A DNA stretch of 64,000 bases from Nautilus pompilius (Eukaryota; Mollusca; Cephalopoda; Nautilida; Nautilidae): contig JACATO010000623.1 of the NCBI GenBank assembly GCA_018389105.1, positions 565,501 through 629,500 on the forward strand. The letters are read 5' to 3'. Made by a program: the position numbers and the translations under genes. The notes beneath the pieces were generated by a model. It saw nothing but the letters and a program-made list of their open reading frames with translations, made no database searches and was not told the origin of the DNA. Below, in pieces: positions 24,501 to 39,500 of the stretch (position 1 is the stretch's first letter; every line of letters starts with the position of its first letter).

Positions 24501-27500
24501 TTGAGATCAAGGCTTGCCATTTTCTTCTGCACATACTCAGTCACTAAGCCTTCCTCATCAAAGCCATCCGGCACCAACTCCACACTGCTGCTGTTTGACA
24601 TATGCAGTGGCTCCATCTCAGGAGTGGGCGACTTAGGGGGACTAACATCTAAAACAGTACAAAAATGGTAGCCATTGGCTAAGCTAAACTTATTAACTAA
24701 AAACTGCAGTAATGAAGCTATCCTCCAAAATAGAACATTTGTTCAGATATCATGAAAAATTTATTGTCAGTCGAGTTGCTGTCTGATTTTACTTACCCAA
24801 AGGGGTGTTGTTAGGGGTAGCTGTCTGTGAAGCTTTAGGAGGACAGCGCTCACTCAGATTGAGCATCTCAAAGGACAGAAGATCTTGTTCTAAGTGGCCA
24901 GTTGTAGGCTGATCAAACTTGAGCTGTGCCATGGCTGCAACAGCTGTACTTAAAGTTTTATCAACAGTACCACTGTCAACAATCCCCAAGTTGGTCCCTG
25001 TTGACCCCCGTTTCCAATCTACTGCTGCCTCCTGCTTAATGCATTAAAAAGATCACAAAATTATTACAGATTATAATGCCATAAGCAAGTGAAGTCAACT
25101 ATTCAACCAAACTGGCAAGTTACAATTAATGAGCTGTACAAAATTATTGGCATGTTATAGTTTAGTTTAGAATATCATTCATAAGGAACTGGATTTTTGT
25201 AAACTGTGCAAAATTGGATTCAAGAAGCCTAACACCAACAATGAAAGAAAATTGTGCATGCCAAATCTTATGACCATCTCTTTGAACCTAACAGCAAATA
25301 TGCCAGTATAGGATGGATCAAAAAAATGCAAGACATACTGGTCAGCAGGAAAAAGCCATTCTCACAATAATCTGGGATGTGTCCGCCATTCTTTAGACAA
25401 ATTTTGCTCCATCCATACTAAGTGACATAGGTTACTTAAGCAAGGTATGTATCTTCAACATAACATTTATTCCTACACTGCTGCCAGAACAATAGGAACC
25501 ATTACAAAGCTGTGGTTTGAGATTCTTCAATAGCATCTAGTTTATATTCCAGACGTCACTCCAAATGACTTTCGTTTGGAACACTTAACCCTCCACATAC
25601 CATGTCAGTTTCTACCTTACATACCAGATCAGAAGCACTGAGTGGTTTGAACTGGCTTTATATTTAGTAACTGTTAATGCAAAATGTGGGTTTGGAGCAT
25701 TACAGATTTGTTGATACAAAAGGTTATATTAATGAGGAAGTATATCCCATGGTTAAACCTGTGCTGAGTAACAGATCTCAAGAATAGTGGACTGCAAACG
25801 TGTACCCAAAATGGTATACAGAAGATTAAAAAAAGCATTACATGATTATTTTGACAGCAATAACATCAAGGCAGTAGTGCAAAGATGGCTTGCTGAGCAA
25901 CCAAAAATTAGACATTTTACACTAAAAAAAATTTGCATATTAGTTTTTTTGTTGGCAGGAGTGCATTAATATGAAAGAATGATGTAGAAAAGTAATTAAT
26001 TTATATTAACATTGTTGGCTTTTTTTTTAAAAATGTTAACTAGTTTCTTTCTTTTTTTTATTTGATCTCCCTTATAAAATAAGTAGCTTTTTCCAACTTT
26101 AACAAATTTGTAACATTCATCCAGAAGTTTAATATTAGGGTATGTTGTTAGAAATTTGGAAAAATGTAAAAATCAGCAAACATTTTAAAACTGCATTTCT
26201 CAAATTGTTGAAATCTGCACTTAAACAATAACATACTAAAAGGGTACAGAACATTACATATAATCAACAGATGGTCTATAGTAAAAAAGAAAAAAGCAGG
26301 ATTTATCTCTATTATTTTAAGTTTGTCAAACATTGTAGAATTTCTAATCACTAATAATTATTAGAACAGCTTATAACTAAAAAATATTAAGCCATAAAAA
26401 GCTCCATCTGTGTAGAGAATGAAAAACAATTTTAATACAATTGAATTTAGCCAAACACTTTTTAAAGTTTATGAAAACATTATTTTTTTCTAGACCAACA
26501 AGGTTCTATAAGTGCTGTATTCCATCAGTAGGCCCAATTCTACAAAACCTTCCATGATATGGTCTGCATGTCTTCAAAGACACTGATCATAACAGCAGTG
26601 CCACAAATATCATCAAACTGTGTAATCTAAGTTAGTCACGTTTAAACTGGACACTTGGCAGATGAAAAAAAATATTAAGATTTCTCTCTTTGTCTGAGAG
26701 ACTTACTTTCTGAGAGTTATGTTCTTCCACAAGTTTCAGAGTACTGCTATCTGAAGATGGTTCCAATAGTTCTTTGGGTTTAACAATAATGGAACACCAC
26801 ACCCTTGGGCCAAACGTAATGTAGGAATCAAACATTCTCCAATGACTGTGGTATTTACCTGTGTTGGTCAAAAAGGCTAAACAGTTAACATAGAAAAAAT
26901 ACAATAGAGAAAGATACAATCACAAAAATAAGGTAAAGAAAAATGATAATAATTTAAAGTTCCATTAGTAAAATCTAACCTAACTAAAAATACAAATACA
27001 ACAAATATTTAAACAATTAACATTACATAAATTGAACAAGTTGGTTTCATGTTTTTCTTGTCAGAAATAGCATAATGAAGCAACAGTTAAATTACTATAA
27101 ATCTGCTGTAAAGAACTTTCTAATTTCCATTAACAGTTTTAAAATGTATAAACTTTTCAAATTTAATCTAAAGACAATTTTCCACAAATCTATGTTAGGT
27201 GAAGATAATCTGATCTCTAGTTGGGTGAAATCACCTTTTTCATTATTTTTTCAAGTTTTACTATATGAATAATTTGTAAAGAAAACTAAGTTTTTGGTAA
27301 AAGATTTATTTAAAGAATTATCTGGGCATTATGGATTTTAGTCATTTCCAAGTCACTTTACTGTTGGGTGAATCAGCATGTGGTCTGTCTAAATGACAGT
27401 TATTTACATAGTACCACACATAATTATATTAGAATTCTTCTCAGAGCTGATAGTAATGTTTGCTTTTGCTAAACAAGTTTTGGACATACCAAAAATACTT

Positions 27501-30500
27501 ATGTTAACATTAAGCTCTGCACACACACACACACACACCAACAGTTATGTAAGATGCAATTATTATGATATTCTTGTGTGCAAACATTCTATAGACAAGT
27601 TTCCCTTTAAAATATTGAAAATCTCACTTTTAAAATGTATCACTTTCTAGACTGATTACCAAACATTATCAAGTGCATCAAGTCAATATTCACTTGCATT
27701 TTTAACTCAAAGGAAAAATAGTAGTTTAAAACATCCGCTCCTAAAGCCAAGGCAGGATTCCCTATAAAAGACATGCTTTAAAATTCCTGACATTTTCCAG
27801 ACTATGTATGACAGTGTTACATTTTTTTAACCTCCAACCATCCCTTTTATTAGATTTTTTTTTGCATATTTACATTGTAACAACATGTACATACTGATGT
27901 TTTACACAAGACAAACAGCTAATGAACTACAAAATAGTTTCTATGAAGCATGCAATTCTATTTTACAGCAACTAATATTATCGCTAATACAAAATTTACA
28001 TTAATACCAGGTTCATAAACATTATAACAAATCTTTCATCAATTACTTGAAAGTTAACAATACTGCTTAACGGAAGTGCTAGTAAACAACAATTTTTTCC
28101 TGAAAGCTGTCATTAAGTGCTTAAAAGTATGCAATTCTAAGTAAATGACTGTTCTAACTCAGGACATCTTCATTCTTTTAGCAGTTCTTAATTCTCTCTC
28201 TCAATATTCTCCATTTCCTGTTGACTTATTTTTCTTCAGTTTTCTTCCTAAGTGCATTTGCTTTCAACAGCAGTGACTTTCTGCACTGAGAAACAATTCA
28301 TCAACTTCAAGTACCAGCATCTTCACTGTTTTTTCTAACTTCTGCCTTTTCTTCTTACACTTATCAACATGTGCACATAACAGCTTCGATTTTTTGTTTC
28401 ACTGGCTTTTTTAATGTATATCACACTGATTTCTTGCATGCCTGCTAATATGATATCATTCTTATTCGCATAATAAGTTACAAAGTAATTTATAAGGTTT
28501 CCAAACCGTTTTTCATAAAAAGTTGATACGAATCTAAACTGAATATTGAGAGAACATTAATATGGCGGCTATTGCAGACATCAAAGTCAGAAAATTTTTA
28601 ATTAAAGAGGGACTAAATCTTTAAATTTTCTGACAAAATGACAACTCTAAACCTGCTAGTATTACCAGTTTGAATAAAGTATTCTATGCCCAGTAATCAG
28701 AAACTATTTACTTCAGTATGAAGAGTTTCAGTGTTACTTATAAAAGTTTAGTTTTTTTAATATTGCTGTTAAATCTAACACTAGTTGCCAAATGTAATAC
28801 CAACATCAGCATGTTCTTTATCTCACCTGGCTCTTTTGGAGCTATCATTTCAACAGTCACGTTCCCTTCTTCTCCTGGCTTCAGGAAAGGTACAGTTACT
28901 TCTGTTCTCAGTGGGGTAATGTTGCCCCATTTCAGCCTTAGCTAAATACAAATATTAGACAATACAGTAACCTGTACATAAATTAAACTGAGTAGCGATC
29001 TGAAAACAGTATGCAAAGGCTACACAAAAATATTATAATTGCCTCTTTTATTTGTATTATAAAACTAAAATATACTTAAAATTTAGTTAATACATTATTT
29101 TACTAACATTTGATATGTATTTTGAAAAAAAAAAGAAATGTCAGATTTTTGACAATTCTATCAGGGTTTCTTATTTGTATTCAAGCAATTTACATCAACC
29201 AAGAAACAGACACCACATCCAGTTCAAGGGCACCAGATGACTTTAAATAATAAAATGAAGTCACTTATTTCTGTATCTTACTCTTTTGATTTATAATATT
29301 ACAAAATATTGATATTAAATTTTCTAAAGCCATATATCGAGGTTTCAAGCAAAGAAAATGGGCCAGGAAAAAGATTAAAAACAAACTGTTTACCCAAATT
29401 AAACAAATTTGTCAATTTTCAAAGAAATTCTTTGCCAAACTAGAAATACTTCCAAATTGAGTTTTCCTCTTTTTAAAGTTTGCCTTTGTTCAGATTCAAC
29501 TTGAAAAACATTTAGTATATCTGTTGTACACATGTAATAAAAAAAATTTTTAATCAGATTGTGTCTATTACCTAACTACTACAATTTTAAATCTTGAACT
29601 GCTAATAAATGTGGGTGTTATTACAGTTCACATTCACATTCACATTACTGGTATTTATACTAAGGAAACAAAATTTTACTGGAGTGTCTGTCATTTATCC
29701 TTTAAAAAAAAATATGCACTGTATATTTAAAATATACCATCTTATACTGCTTGTTACTTAAATCAGCTTTGTTGACTAATGCATGCTTAAGCAGTACACT
29801 GTAATATATGCAAAAAGAGACTTAAGATTTTGACAATTTAAAAAAGAAACTGCTATCCTTTCTTTAGTGTTAAATTAAATGTGCATCAATACTTTACACC
29901 CAGTTAACTGTTTGACTTTGCAACAGCTTGTTGTAGAAGTAAATTTTCTTCTAACCTAAATAATTCGATAAATGACAAATGTCTACTGTAACAAAAATAG
30001 TCAAAGAAATTAGTTTATGCAAATTTTAAAATATTAATGTCCAGTGTTAAAAAGATAATTTAAGACAGCATGAAATGTCACAAAAACAAAATGAAGGTTG
30101 TCATTTATTTTCTGATGAATGTGACTGACTGATAAGCAAACTGAGCAAAAAGGGAAGACCAGTTGTGACCTGTTTCAACATTTTTCTACATCTGTTTTCT
30201 AAAGAAAATGTCTATAAAATTTGTGAGAGTGAGTGTTATTAGCAATGTCAAACCAGAAGAATCATGAACAAACTTATTGTAGTGTACATCCTTTTTAAAA
30301 GTGAGGGAATAAGCAAATAAACTGTATTAGAAGAAACTGATTCAAGAAAATTATATCCATATTGAAAAGAAATAAAACTCAAATACTACTGAATCACTAA
30401 CCACCGTTCTATCAGTCCATGTAGCTTTTCCTGTGTTCTTCATCCTCCATGTTTTTATTAACTTTTCTCCAGGTAGAATGCAGCTTCCATCAGGAATAGT

Positions 30501-33500
30501 GACATCACAGACAAATTCACACCTATGGAGAAAAAAAGAGTAATGCAAGATATAGCTAAAAAAAAATTAGTCAAAAGATATCCAATATTTAAATGATTGT
30601 ATTTTCTCTAATCAACTGCAAAAAAATTGCAAAGCAGAAGATACTATCATTTATTTTAAATTGAACAGCAAAAGTTCATTTTGTCTTTAGTAATGAACAC
30701 TAGTAAATGAAAAAGTCATTAAAGTTTACATCAATAAACAAATTCTATTTATAGTAGCCAGAATAAAGGATGACACTCCTAAGGATTTTTGAAAAAGACA
30801 TTTTAAATAAGACCGTGTGCCAAGTAAAAACAAGTATATGGATTTTAACATCTTCACCGTAACTACCTCCTGCCAACTGTCCATACTATGATTCTATTGT
30901 AGCTATGAGAACAAAATATTATCATCATCATATAAGAAAACTAAAATATATTATTCTAAACATGTAGATTAAATATTACATTTAAAAATGTTTTAAGAAA
31001 AATAAAAATACCTAAAAGAATTTTTCAATTCTGCCAAGTCAAGCCGCTCTTTCTTCATAGGAAGCAAACCCTGCTGTTCAAATTTACGTTTCATCTTCTC
31101 CTCTTTTCTCTTCTGCTTTTCGACCAACTTCTCTTCTTTCTTCCGGATCATTTTTGCCATTTTCTCCTGGAGTCTATCAACAAAATTCACAATAGGCTAA
31201 AAAAAAATTGTCTTTAAATTTTTTTAAAATCCAACAAATTTTAAAGATACATGTGCTGCCTCCAGCCTCACCTAAGCCCTTGTATCAGCCTGCTGTTCAA
31301 AACTTAAAAGTATTCAAATAAAAATAAATTATCATTATAAGAAAACAAGAATGAGCATAAAAGACTATTAAAAGTTTAAAATTAGCATGCTAATAGATAA
31401 AGTAATTCTGATGAGAGAGTAACATCTACAGCCATCAACCAGCTTTAAAAATAAGAATTTTAAAAACAAACACCTAATTTACCAAACATAACCTCTCCAA
31501 TAAACATATGATATGGTAGAAAAGGTAAACTAAGATTTCAAAATTTTTTAAATTAAAAAAAAATTGAAGACATTTTATTACAAAATTATAAAAAATTGCT
31601 TTAACCAAGAACAGATTTATATTTAAATTATCCTGAAAGGCTAGTAGAATGAGATGCTGCATACCTTTGCTAAGAAATGTCATGCACACTTCAAAATTCA
31701 TACATTAAGCAATTTTTTTTTCTATAGCCTGAAATCAACCTATAACATTTTGTAAGATTATTCATAAAATCCTTCAGGTTAGTTATCTATAACACCACTA
31801 AATAAAAAGGAAAAATCACAAAACATTTCAAAACTTTTGTGCATATGAGAGCAATAAATATATACATGATAATAAAATCTGTGAACCATTGATGCTCATA
31901 TACCACAAACTGACAAATCAAGACCTGGAATATTTAAGCAGCTCTAATTTCAGATGAAACGATCTGGTTGGAAATGAAGCATTAATATGATAAACCAGAA
32001 AAAAAAAATTTTTTTTTTTCAAATCTGAAATATAATATCAACTTGTTTTTTTAAATTAGATGATGAAATTTTAATGTCTAAATATTTTTAAAATATGATT
32101 TATCATTCTAGATAACTAAATATTAATGCATTCATCAATCCTGAAAATGCCAGCACAAATCACTCCAATAAAGTGGTTGCTGATTTAACTAAAATTTAAC
32201 TAGTAAAATCTCGGGTCTTTATTAATGATTTTTTTAAAAAAAAAACTAATCAATTATGCTGTTTACAACATGTTTTTGCTATAATTTTAAAAATCTGAGC
32301 AGAATGTATGTTTATAACTATTAGTAGATAGATATACATAACGAATGTCAATTTTTGATGTTCAATTCCAAGTTTGTAACAATAATTCTTAGTTTTCCAC
32401 CTGCAAGATTATGAGAAGTTTGATTTTTAAATCAGGCAACATCGGTAAAGATGAATTATTTATTGACAAATCCAGTTAAATATAAACATAACACCACCAG
32501 CTTATACATACTTTTCAAACTTTGGATGCCTGCGTAATTCCTCTGGAATGTAGTCACACTCAAGAGTGTCGCCAGCCTCAGAAGACATTGGTTGACCGCC
32601 AAGAGGTGTGTAAAGAACCCGTTTAAGTAAAGGAACCATTTTGTTGTTGATCATGCCAACACGAGGGCACGGCCTGCGAAACTTCAGAAAGACATGTCCT
32701 GGTTTGTGGATGCCACTCAGACTCTCACATTGCTCACATAAATCGTAGTCAAGACAATTCCTGCCAAAAAAAAATGTTGTAAATTTAATTTAAGAAATGT
32801 TTTTTCTAAGTAAATTATGACAAATCTGAACTAGTTTTTTTTCTTTCTACAATTGACCTAGATGTAAAACAAATTATCCATCAAACTACCTTCATTTACT
32901 GAATGGCAATGGTTAATCAATTTCAGAAAATTATTTCTAAGGAACTACATCTTCAAGAGATTATAATAATATTCAACCAAAATAATAAACAATAAGAAAA
33001 CAAGAAACACATCATACACATCATATTTTTTACCTAATTTCACACTGCAAAAACAAAAGTGATGATAGTATTATAGTGTACAATACACATTTATATCAAA
33101 GTTAAACCAGTTGATCAAAAAAACCAGCAACAAATTATCTTCTCGGTTGCAAGATTCCAGAAAGTTCTCTCTCTTTTTGTAAAATTAAATTGTAGATCAA
33201 TTTATGTAATAGCATAAATTTCCTATTATGGAAAATATAACACCCAAAAATTGAGACATAAAAGAAAACTACTTTTCAACAAGTCAAAAAACAGATGCAA
33301 ACTAATATAGGTAGTTTTATAGAACTTGGGATTTCAGTCAACTATACAAAGAGGAAGAAAAATATGTAAAAATTGTTGCAATCTGTTGTTAATGAAACTA
33401 ATGTTGCCACTTAGAGTTGGCTGCTAATATTTGTTATCTCACAAACCTTTTTAATCCAGAGATATATATATACTCTTAAAACCAGTAGTTATATTACTGT

Positions 33501-36500
33501 TTTTTTCTTTTTGTGGCTCATGTCATATGGTAAAGAAAATTGCAGGTCATGACAAAAAAAAAAATCACTGCTAAACTAAAAAAGTTTTCAAACTTTTGAA
33601 TTTAAATTAAAATAAAACTCCAAATTCTTCTATGTTAAATTCTGGGTGATCAGATTTTAAAATTTATACATTATAAAGCTATTTTGTTATTCTAGCCCAT
33701 TCTTTAATGAACATGTTTTAGCTGGTACCAAGGTTTCTCACTGTTTGCTGAATTTTTATCATCAGTTTGGTTTTCTTTCCTTAACTAGTGGATTCCATCA
33801 GGACGATGCCAGCACTGCGGATAGTTTAAACTTGTGCCGTCCCCTAAGTACTAAACAATGAAATACAGTTTTGAAAATTCAACTTTAATATCAGATTGAA
33901 AGAACCTAGGCATTATCATAAAATTCAAGGGTTCAGATGCAGAAATCCATGGCTAAAATAAAAAGCACTTATTTCAAGACAAAACTTATGAGGAGCTTAA
34001 CCACAAGTAAACGTGAATTTTCAAAAAAAGAATTTAATTGAGTCATCTGCCAACAACAAAAGTCAAATGACTGACATTGAAGTCAACCAAACAGCATTTA
34101 CATCAATCAGCTCATGAAAATCCATTAGAACTCTATCTATATATCTAATAAGCACACAGGTGAACCTGTGCAACCAAGACCTAGATGGATAAGATCTATC
34201 ACCACAATATTTTTGTAAATTTCCCATAAAATTCTCAAAATAGCAGATTTTACACCACATTTAAATAGTTGATATGTACCCAAAATAATTTCAAACATTT
34301 TCAAAATTTTGAATAGTATGAAATTGTTGGTATAAAATTTCTGAAAACTCATTTTCATGTTTTACTAAACATCAGAAATTCCAAATACATCTAAATTTGA
34401 CTGCTGCTACCATTTTAAAATGTGTATAAAGCAGGTAATCTGATTGAGATAAGACTTGGTTTAGTTTAAATTTTCTTTGCTAAATTCTATATTAGTATAT
34501 TAAATAAAATAAAACTGACATAACTAACTTCAAATTCATCACTTACCCACACTTGTAGCGTGCACCAACAATCACACGACTACAGTTGTCGCAAATAATA
34601 CCTTCATGCCAATGAATTGCTGAAATAAAACATAATGTGTTGTTGAGTTCTCAAGTTATTGCCACCTTTCTACAACTACAGTATTTAATATTCAGATATT
34701 AAAAAGTACAACTAGAAATATTTGCAGAATTACTCTTTAATGTAGTTAGAAAATAAGACAGACTAAAAACAACAGAAGTGTGCATTAAATCAGAATTATC
34801 AAGGGTTGAAAATATTTTAATAGAGGAAAAGAAAAAAAAAGTAACTAGGTCAGCAGCAAGCAGAAACCTACAGTGAGATGTTGAGTCTGTGGCAGTAGAT
34901 GAAAGTGGACCAGGAAAACCACTTGTTCCATGTATAGACTTGATTACAGCTCCATCCAAACCATCTAACACCTGCTGTACAGTTTTTCTTGTTACTTCCT
35001 TCACTATCTCTGTTTTTAATTCATGCTTGAGCTGAAGTCAGTAAAAAAAAAAAAAAAAAATGAGATATATCAAAACTACTATGTATTTTTAAAACATCTC
35101 AAGCATAATTTATACCTTTTCAAAACAAAATAAAACAGGAATATTCTATTTTTGCATTTTTTTAAACATATTGAATGCTGTTATAACTACTGTGTATATA
35201 AACTGGAGAGAGAGATAAAACAGAAAATATGTAAAATTTTAAACAAATTAATAAAACTGTTTAATAATTACTTGTTCTAGCAGCTGCACCAACTCCTGAT
35301 AAGAGAGATTCTCATGAGAAACTGCCTTCTCTTCAAAAAGAGACTCCTGTTTGTTTTGTTGGGATAGAGTATGCTTCTCGCCAGTTTCTCTTGACATGGA
35401 CAGTGGATCCCCTAAAGGCTCTGATGATACTCTCTTGCAATAATCCTAGTCAATAACAAATCTATGTAAAACGTCTCATACTTACACACTTATATACAAA
35501 AAAAAAAAAAAAAAACAACTCATAAGATTCATTCAGATGAGCTGATGACAGCTAGGTAACTTTACTTTGTAAACAAACTAATTGCATAGGTCAAAATTTA
35601 TAAAGGCCAGATTTTTATATTTTATATAAATAACATGAAACCAAAAACAAGCCATTTGTAAACATACAAAAAAAAAAAAAATTCTTCAAACATTTGAACT
35701 AAGTGCTTTTTAAAAACTTACTATTGCAGCTAAGTTGTACTTAACACAGTTTCACTATGCACAATTTCATCACAACATGGTTTTTTTAATTTGGGAATGA
35801 TTTCACAACAACTACACAAAAAGTTTCTGTATTACATGATTCATGGTCATGCACAACAGAAAGTAGTGAAAAATGCCGTGTTTTGTTATCACCAAATTTA
35901 CATAGACAAAGTGTGTATTAACTGTAAACAGCTCTCCATTCAACAATTTATGAAAAATATTGAACCAAAGCACCAGATCCTATTCCTTCCACAAGAGCCT
36001 CCCCCAACACCGACCTTCATTCTTCCACTGAAGATGTCAAAGACCAAGCCTCCCTAATTGATGATGAGTAACAACAAATGCAACTTATGCATCATCAGTA
36101 TTGTATTTTATTATATTTTATATTGTTCACTACTGTTACTACACCTAATTATGTTACTCTTTACCTCTCTATCCACTTTCATGCACGTAATTCTATCATA
36201 TTACATGTATTTAAATAGAAAAAATGAATTCGCTTAACATGATGATTTTTTGGGATGTATCTATTGTCAAGTGAGACTTAGCTGTACTAAAATTTTTCAA
36301 ATTTCAACAATAGCTAACTGTAAAGAATTCTCAATGCTGACAAATTGTATTTCACTCTAGAATTTTAAAAAAAATGTACTGTTTGTTGTTTTGAGGAAAC
36401 ATTTATGTTGACAAAAACACAGCAGTATATTTTGTCAACTCCTCTTTTAAAAAAAATAACGCTTAATGAACAGTGTTCAGATCAACAATAAATATCTAGG

Positions 36501-39500
36501 TAACTGTGTTCATATAGGAAAGTAACATTTAATTGAGTAGATGACCCAGTGGTGCACTGGACTAAAAGTGTTAGTCAAATTACATCTAAAAACTTAGCAA
36601 GCAGGTTACATGTTTGAAGCAGGCTTATGCCACTTGAACACTTTAAATATTAAAAATTCCTAATGGTAAACTAATAATGTTGTATGTCACACAAGTCAAA
36701 AACACTGATGATAGCACCAAAAAATATTCTTTAGTTAACATTTCCAGGTGGCAGTTAAAAGTAAAAACTACATATCTGATGATGCAGATACATTTCATGC
36801 TTATAAAAATATAGTCTCAACTATATTTCCAAAGTAGCAACCATTAACAAAATTAATTTCTCCTCCAGTATTCAATGCACAGAACAACTTCCATCTTGCA
36901 TTTATAATTATTATGAGAAAAAGAAACAAAAAAAACTTTGTAAGTACTATGTCCAGCTATCTGGTGCAAAATTTACCAATGTTAACTGACGGGCAGTTCA
37001 TTTTGAAAACCCAGTGACTCACTTTAGTTAGGACTGCTCCTGTTTCTTCATCTCTGGTCACCACAGAAACATCAGCATCCTTTATGACATCAGGCTGTTT
37101 TTTTTCTCTGGATAACATAACATAACAAAATATGTAAAGAGAGCTATTCACTAATCAGTGAAAAAAGAAAAATTCTTCATAAAACATTTTAAACAATTTT
37201 TCTTCTTAAGAATTTATAGATTTTCTAAAATTTAACAGCAGCCATTTTTTTTTATTTTTAATAGCAACAGCAAAAAATACTTATGCAAAAAGATAAAAGG
37301 ATTGTATGTTATCTATATGGTAGTAAAATTAATGCCAGTACTAAGAAATACATAAGAAGTACAACAACTCACAATCCAATAAAGAAAAAAAATGAATTTG
37401 GCCCATTCCAAATTAAGCGGCCCTGTCATACGCAAAAGTGATCAAGTCAGAAAGTGTGATATCGTTATTTTTTCTATTCTAAAAATATTGAGAGTTTCAC
37501 TTTCTGTGACAAAAAATATTACAGCACATGCATTAAATTTGGTAGCAATGTATATCCATAATTTTTCACAAAAGTCTCCAAAATATCTGGTTTTTGAAGA
37601 TTGTAGAACAACAAATAAAATGCAGTACAATATTAAAACACAATGCCTTATTGCAAAGCATAAATATCAAATGACTAGGGAAAAATGTATCTTTGAATGA
37701 CAAAGCTTTACTTAAATATTTTGACTAAGAAAGGATACACGTCATAACTGACACGTGAAGCATGGGATGGTTTAAGTTTGACTATAACAATACTCTTCCT
37801 TAAAAAGTTTGAAAATACACCAACTGATGTACAAAATCGTAAGAATAAGCAACTTCTAGAAAGTAAATTATTTCAATGACAAAATATATTACACACACGA
37901 CTTCACGTGTACGACAAAGGAAAATACTGTTATTTGTTAATGACATAATTTCCCCTAAACCTTTATTTCTTCTAAAGACTAGATATGCTTTTTAAGAATG
38001 TGAAATGCTTCCTGACATCAGGAGTACTGATACATTTTACAATATTTGTAAGCCTATAGAAAATTGAATCCTCCTCCTCAGGCCACATCCATTTATGCTC
38101 AAATGTAGAGTGCATGACTGAGGCTTTAACAAATTCCACAGATAACTGACTCACTTCACCAGGATAGTTCTTCCCATCATACTTTACTATGGCCCAGTCC
38201 CCTATGGCATAGGCTTTGAAACTACAGTACTCATCAGCTGTCCTTGACATAGGATCTATGCATGAAGTATACAGGTGCACATCATAATTGCGCAGTTACA
38301 TGGAATGTACTTTGGCAATCCTAGGAATGTTAATCTTTTGCTACTTTGAAAAAAACCTTCTGAAATTTGGACAGCAGCACCATGAACCATGACATTTTGC
38401 CTAACTAAAGATTTGGCAGAATCCCCAGCACCATCCACAACACTCTTTCCATGTGATGTAGCAAATTCCAGTTTATTGGCAGCAAATGTTTTCTGCCTAC
38501 TTGTACTAGCAATTTGGCCACGTATTGCTTTTGAACTCACTTGAAGGACCATCTGTAAAAATAGTCAGACACTCTCCAAATTTAGTTTCAGTATCAAACA
38601 AAATGGTCACAAAGTTTCAAGAGACATGTATAAACAGTCTCCTTGCCTTTGACACCTGAATCTGTCACCATTAGCTTCCTCTTCTAGTTCACCCATGCAT
38701 CCTTTCTTGAATTCAAGCTTCAATTAACCATTTTCATCATTCAACTATTTTTCCCAAACCAGTTCTCTCAGCTTGAACGTCTAACAGTAACCGTTTTCCT
38801 TTTGAGCAACTCTCACATTCTCTTTTCCAACATGGACCACCCAATCACAAAATATCTGTCCAAAAGTTGGTTGATTAAACACTCTTCAGTCCATTCAGTT
38901 TTTTAGTAAAATTTTCATCAACTTTACATTTACATTGGTCCTCACATCTGCTGCTTTATCAGCAAAACATTTTTAGGATGAAGTGCACAGAATTTACTAA
39001 ATCCAACATATTTCAGGATGGCTTATTTTGAACATTTCAAATGCTTCTCAAAAAATGCTCCTGTCCAAATTATCATGTATCGTCATTCATTCTTAAAGTG
39101 GTATAGACAATGTCCATCTATTTATAGAAAGTCCTGATACAGAGAAAGCTAAGATACTTCTGCTCTTCTTTCTTGCAAGTCCAATGCAAAAATGCTTGAA
39201 AGACCACTGATTGCAGCCACTGGAGACTTTGGAAGATTTTTCTCTGCTTTCCTCACAGCTTTTTCAAATGGCTGAGGGCTTTTGAAGCTTTTTTTTTGAC
39301 AGTAACAATCTGAGATTTCTCAGTTTCTGCTTTCTTTTTTTAGCTTGGATAACCATTTCCTGTATTTTGCTTTTTTTGGTACAGTGCAAGCTGGCTCTCT
39401 TCCATGTTTGGTATCCTTTCTTTTCTAATGCTTTCAATCCTTTCACTTTCCTTCAGCTTGAAGTTCTGCTTTTCTAGCTTCATGCGTTCAGCAGAAGTTG

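Noticed and set aside
34699-35004. Frame starting inside NBR1 exon 7 and running to 34699
   Set aside because: The first third is the real exon; the rest is intron read-through past the gtaggt donor, which is needed to join the ZZ exon in frame.
36530-36720. Second tRNA-derived SINE
   Set aside because: Candidate A and B boxes are both imperfect and no target duplication is visible.
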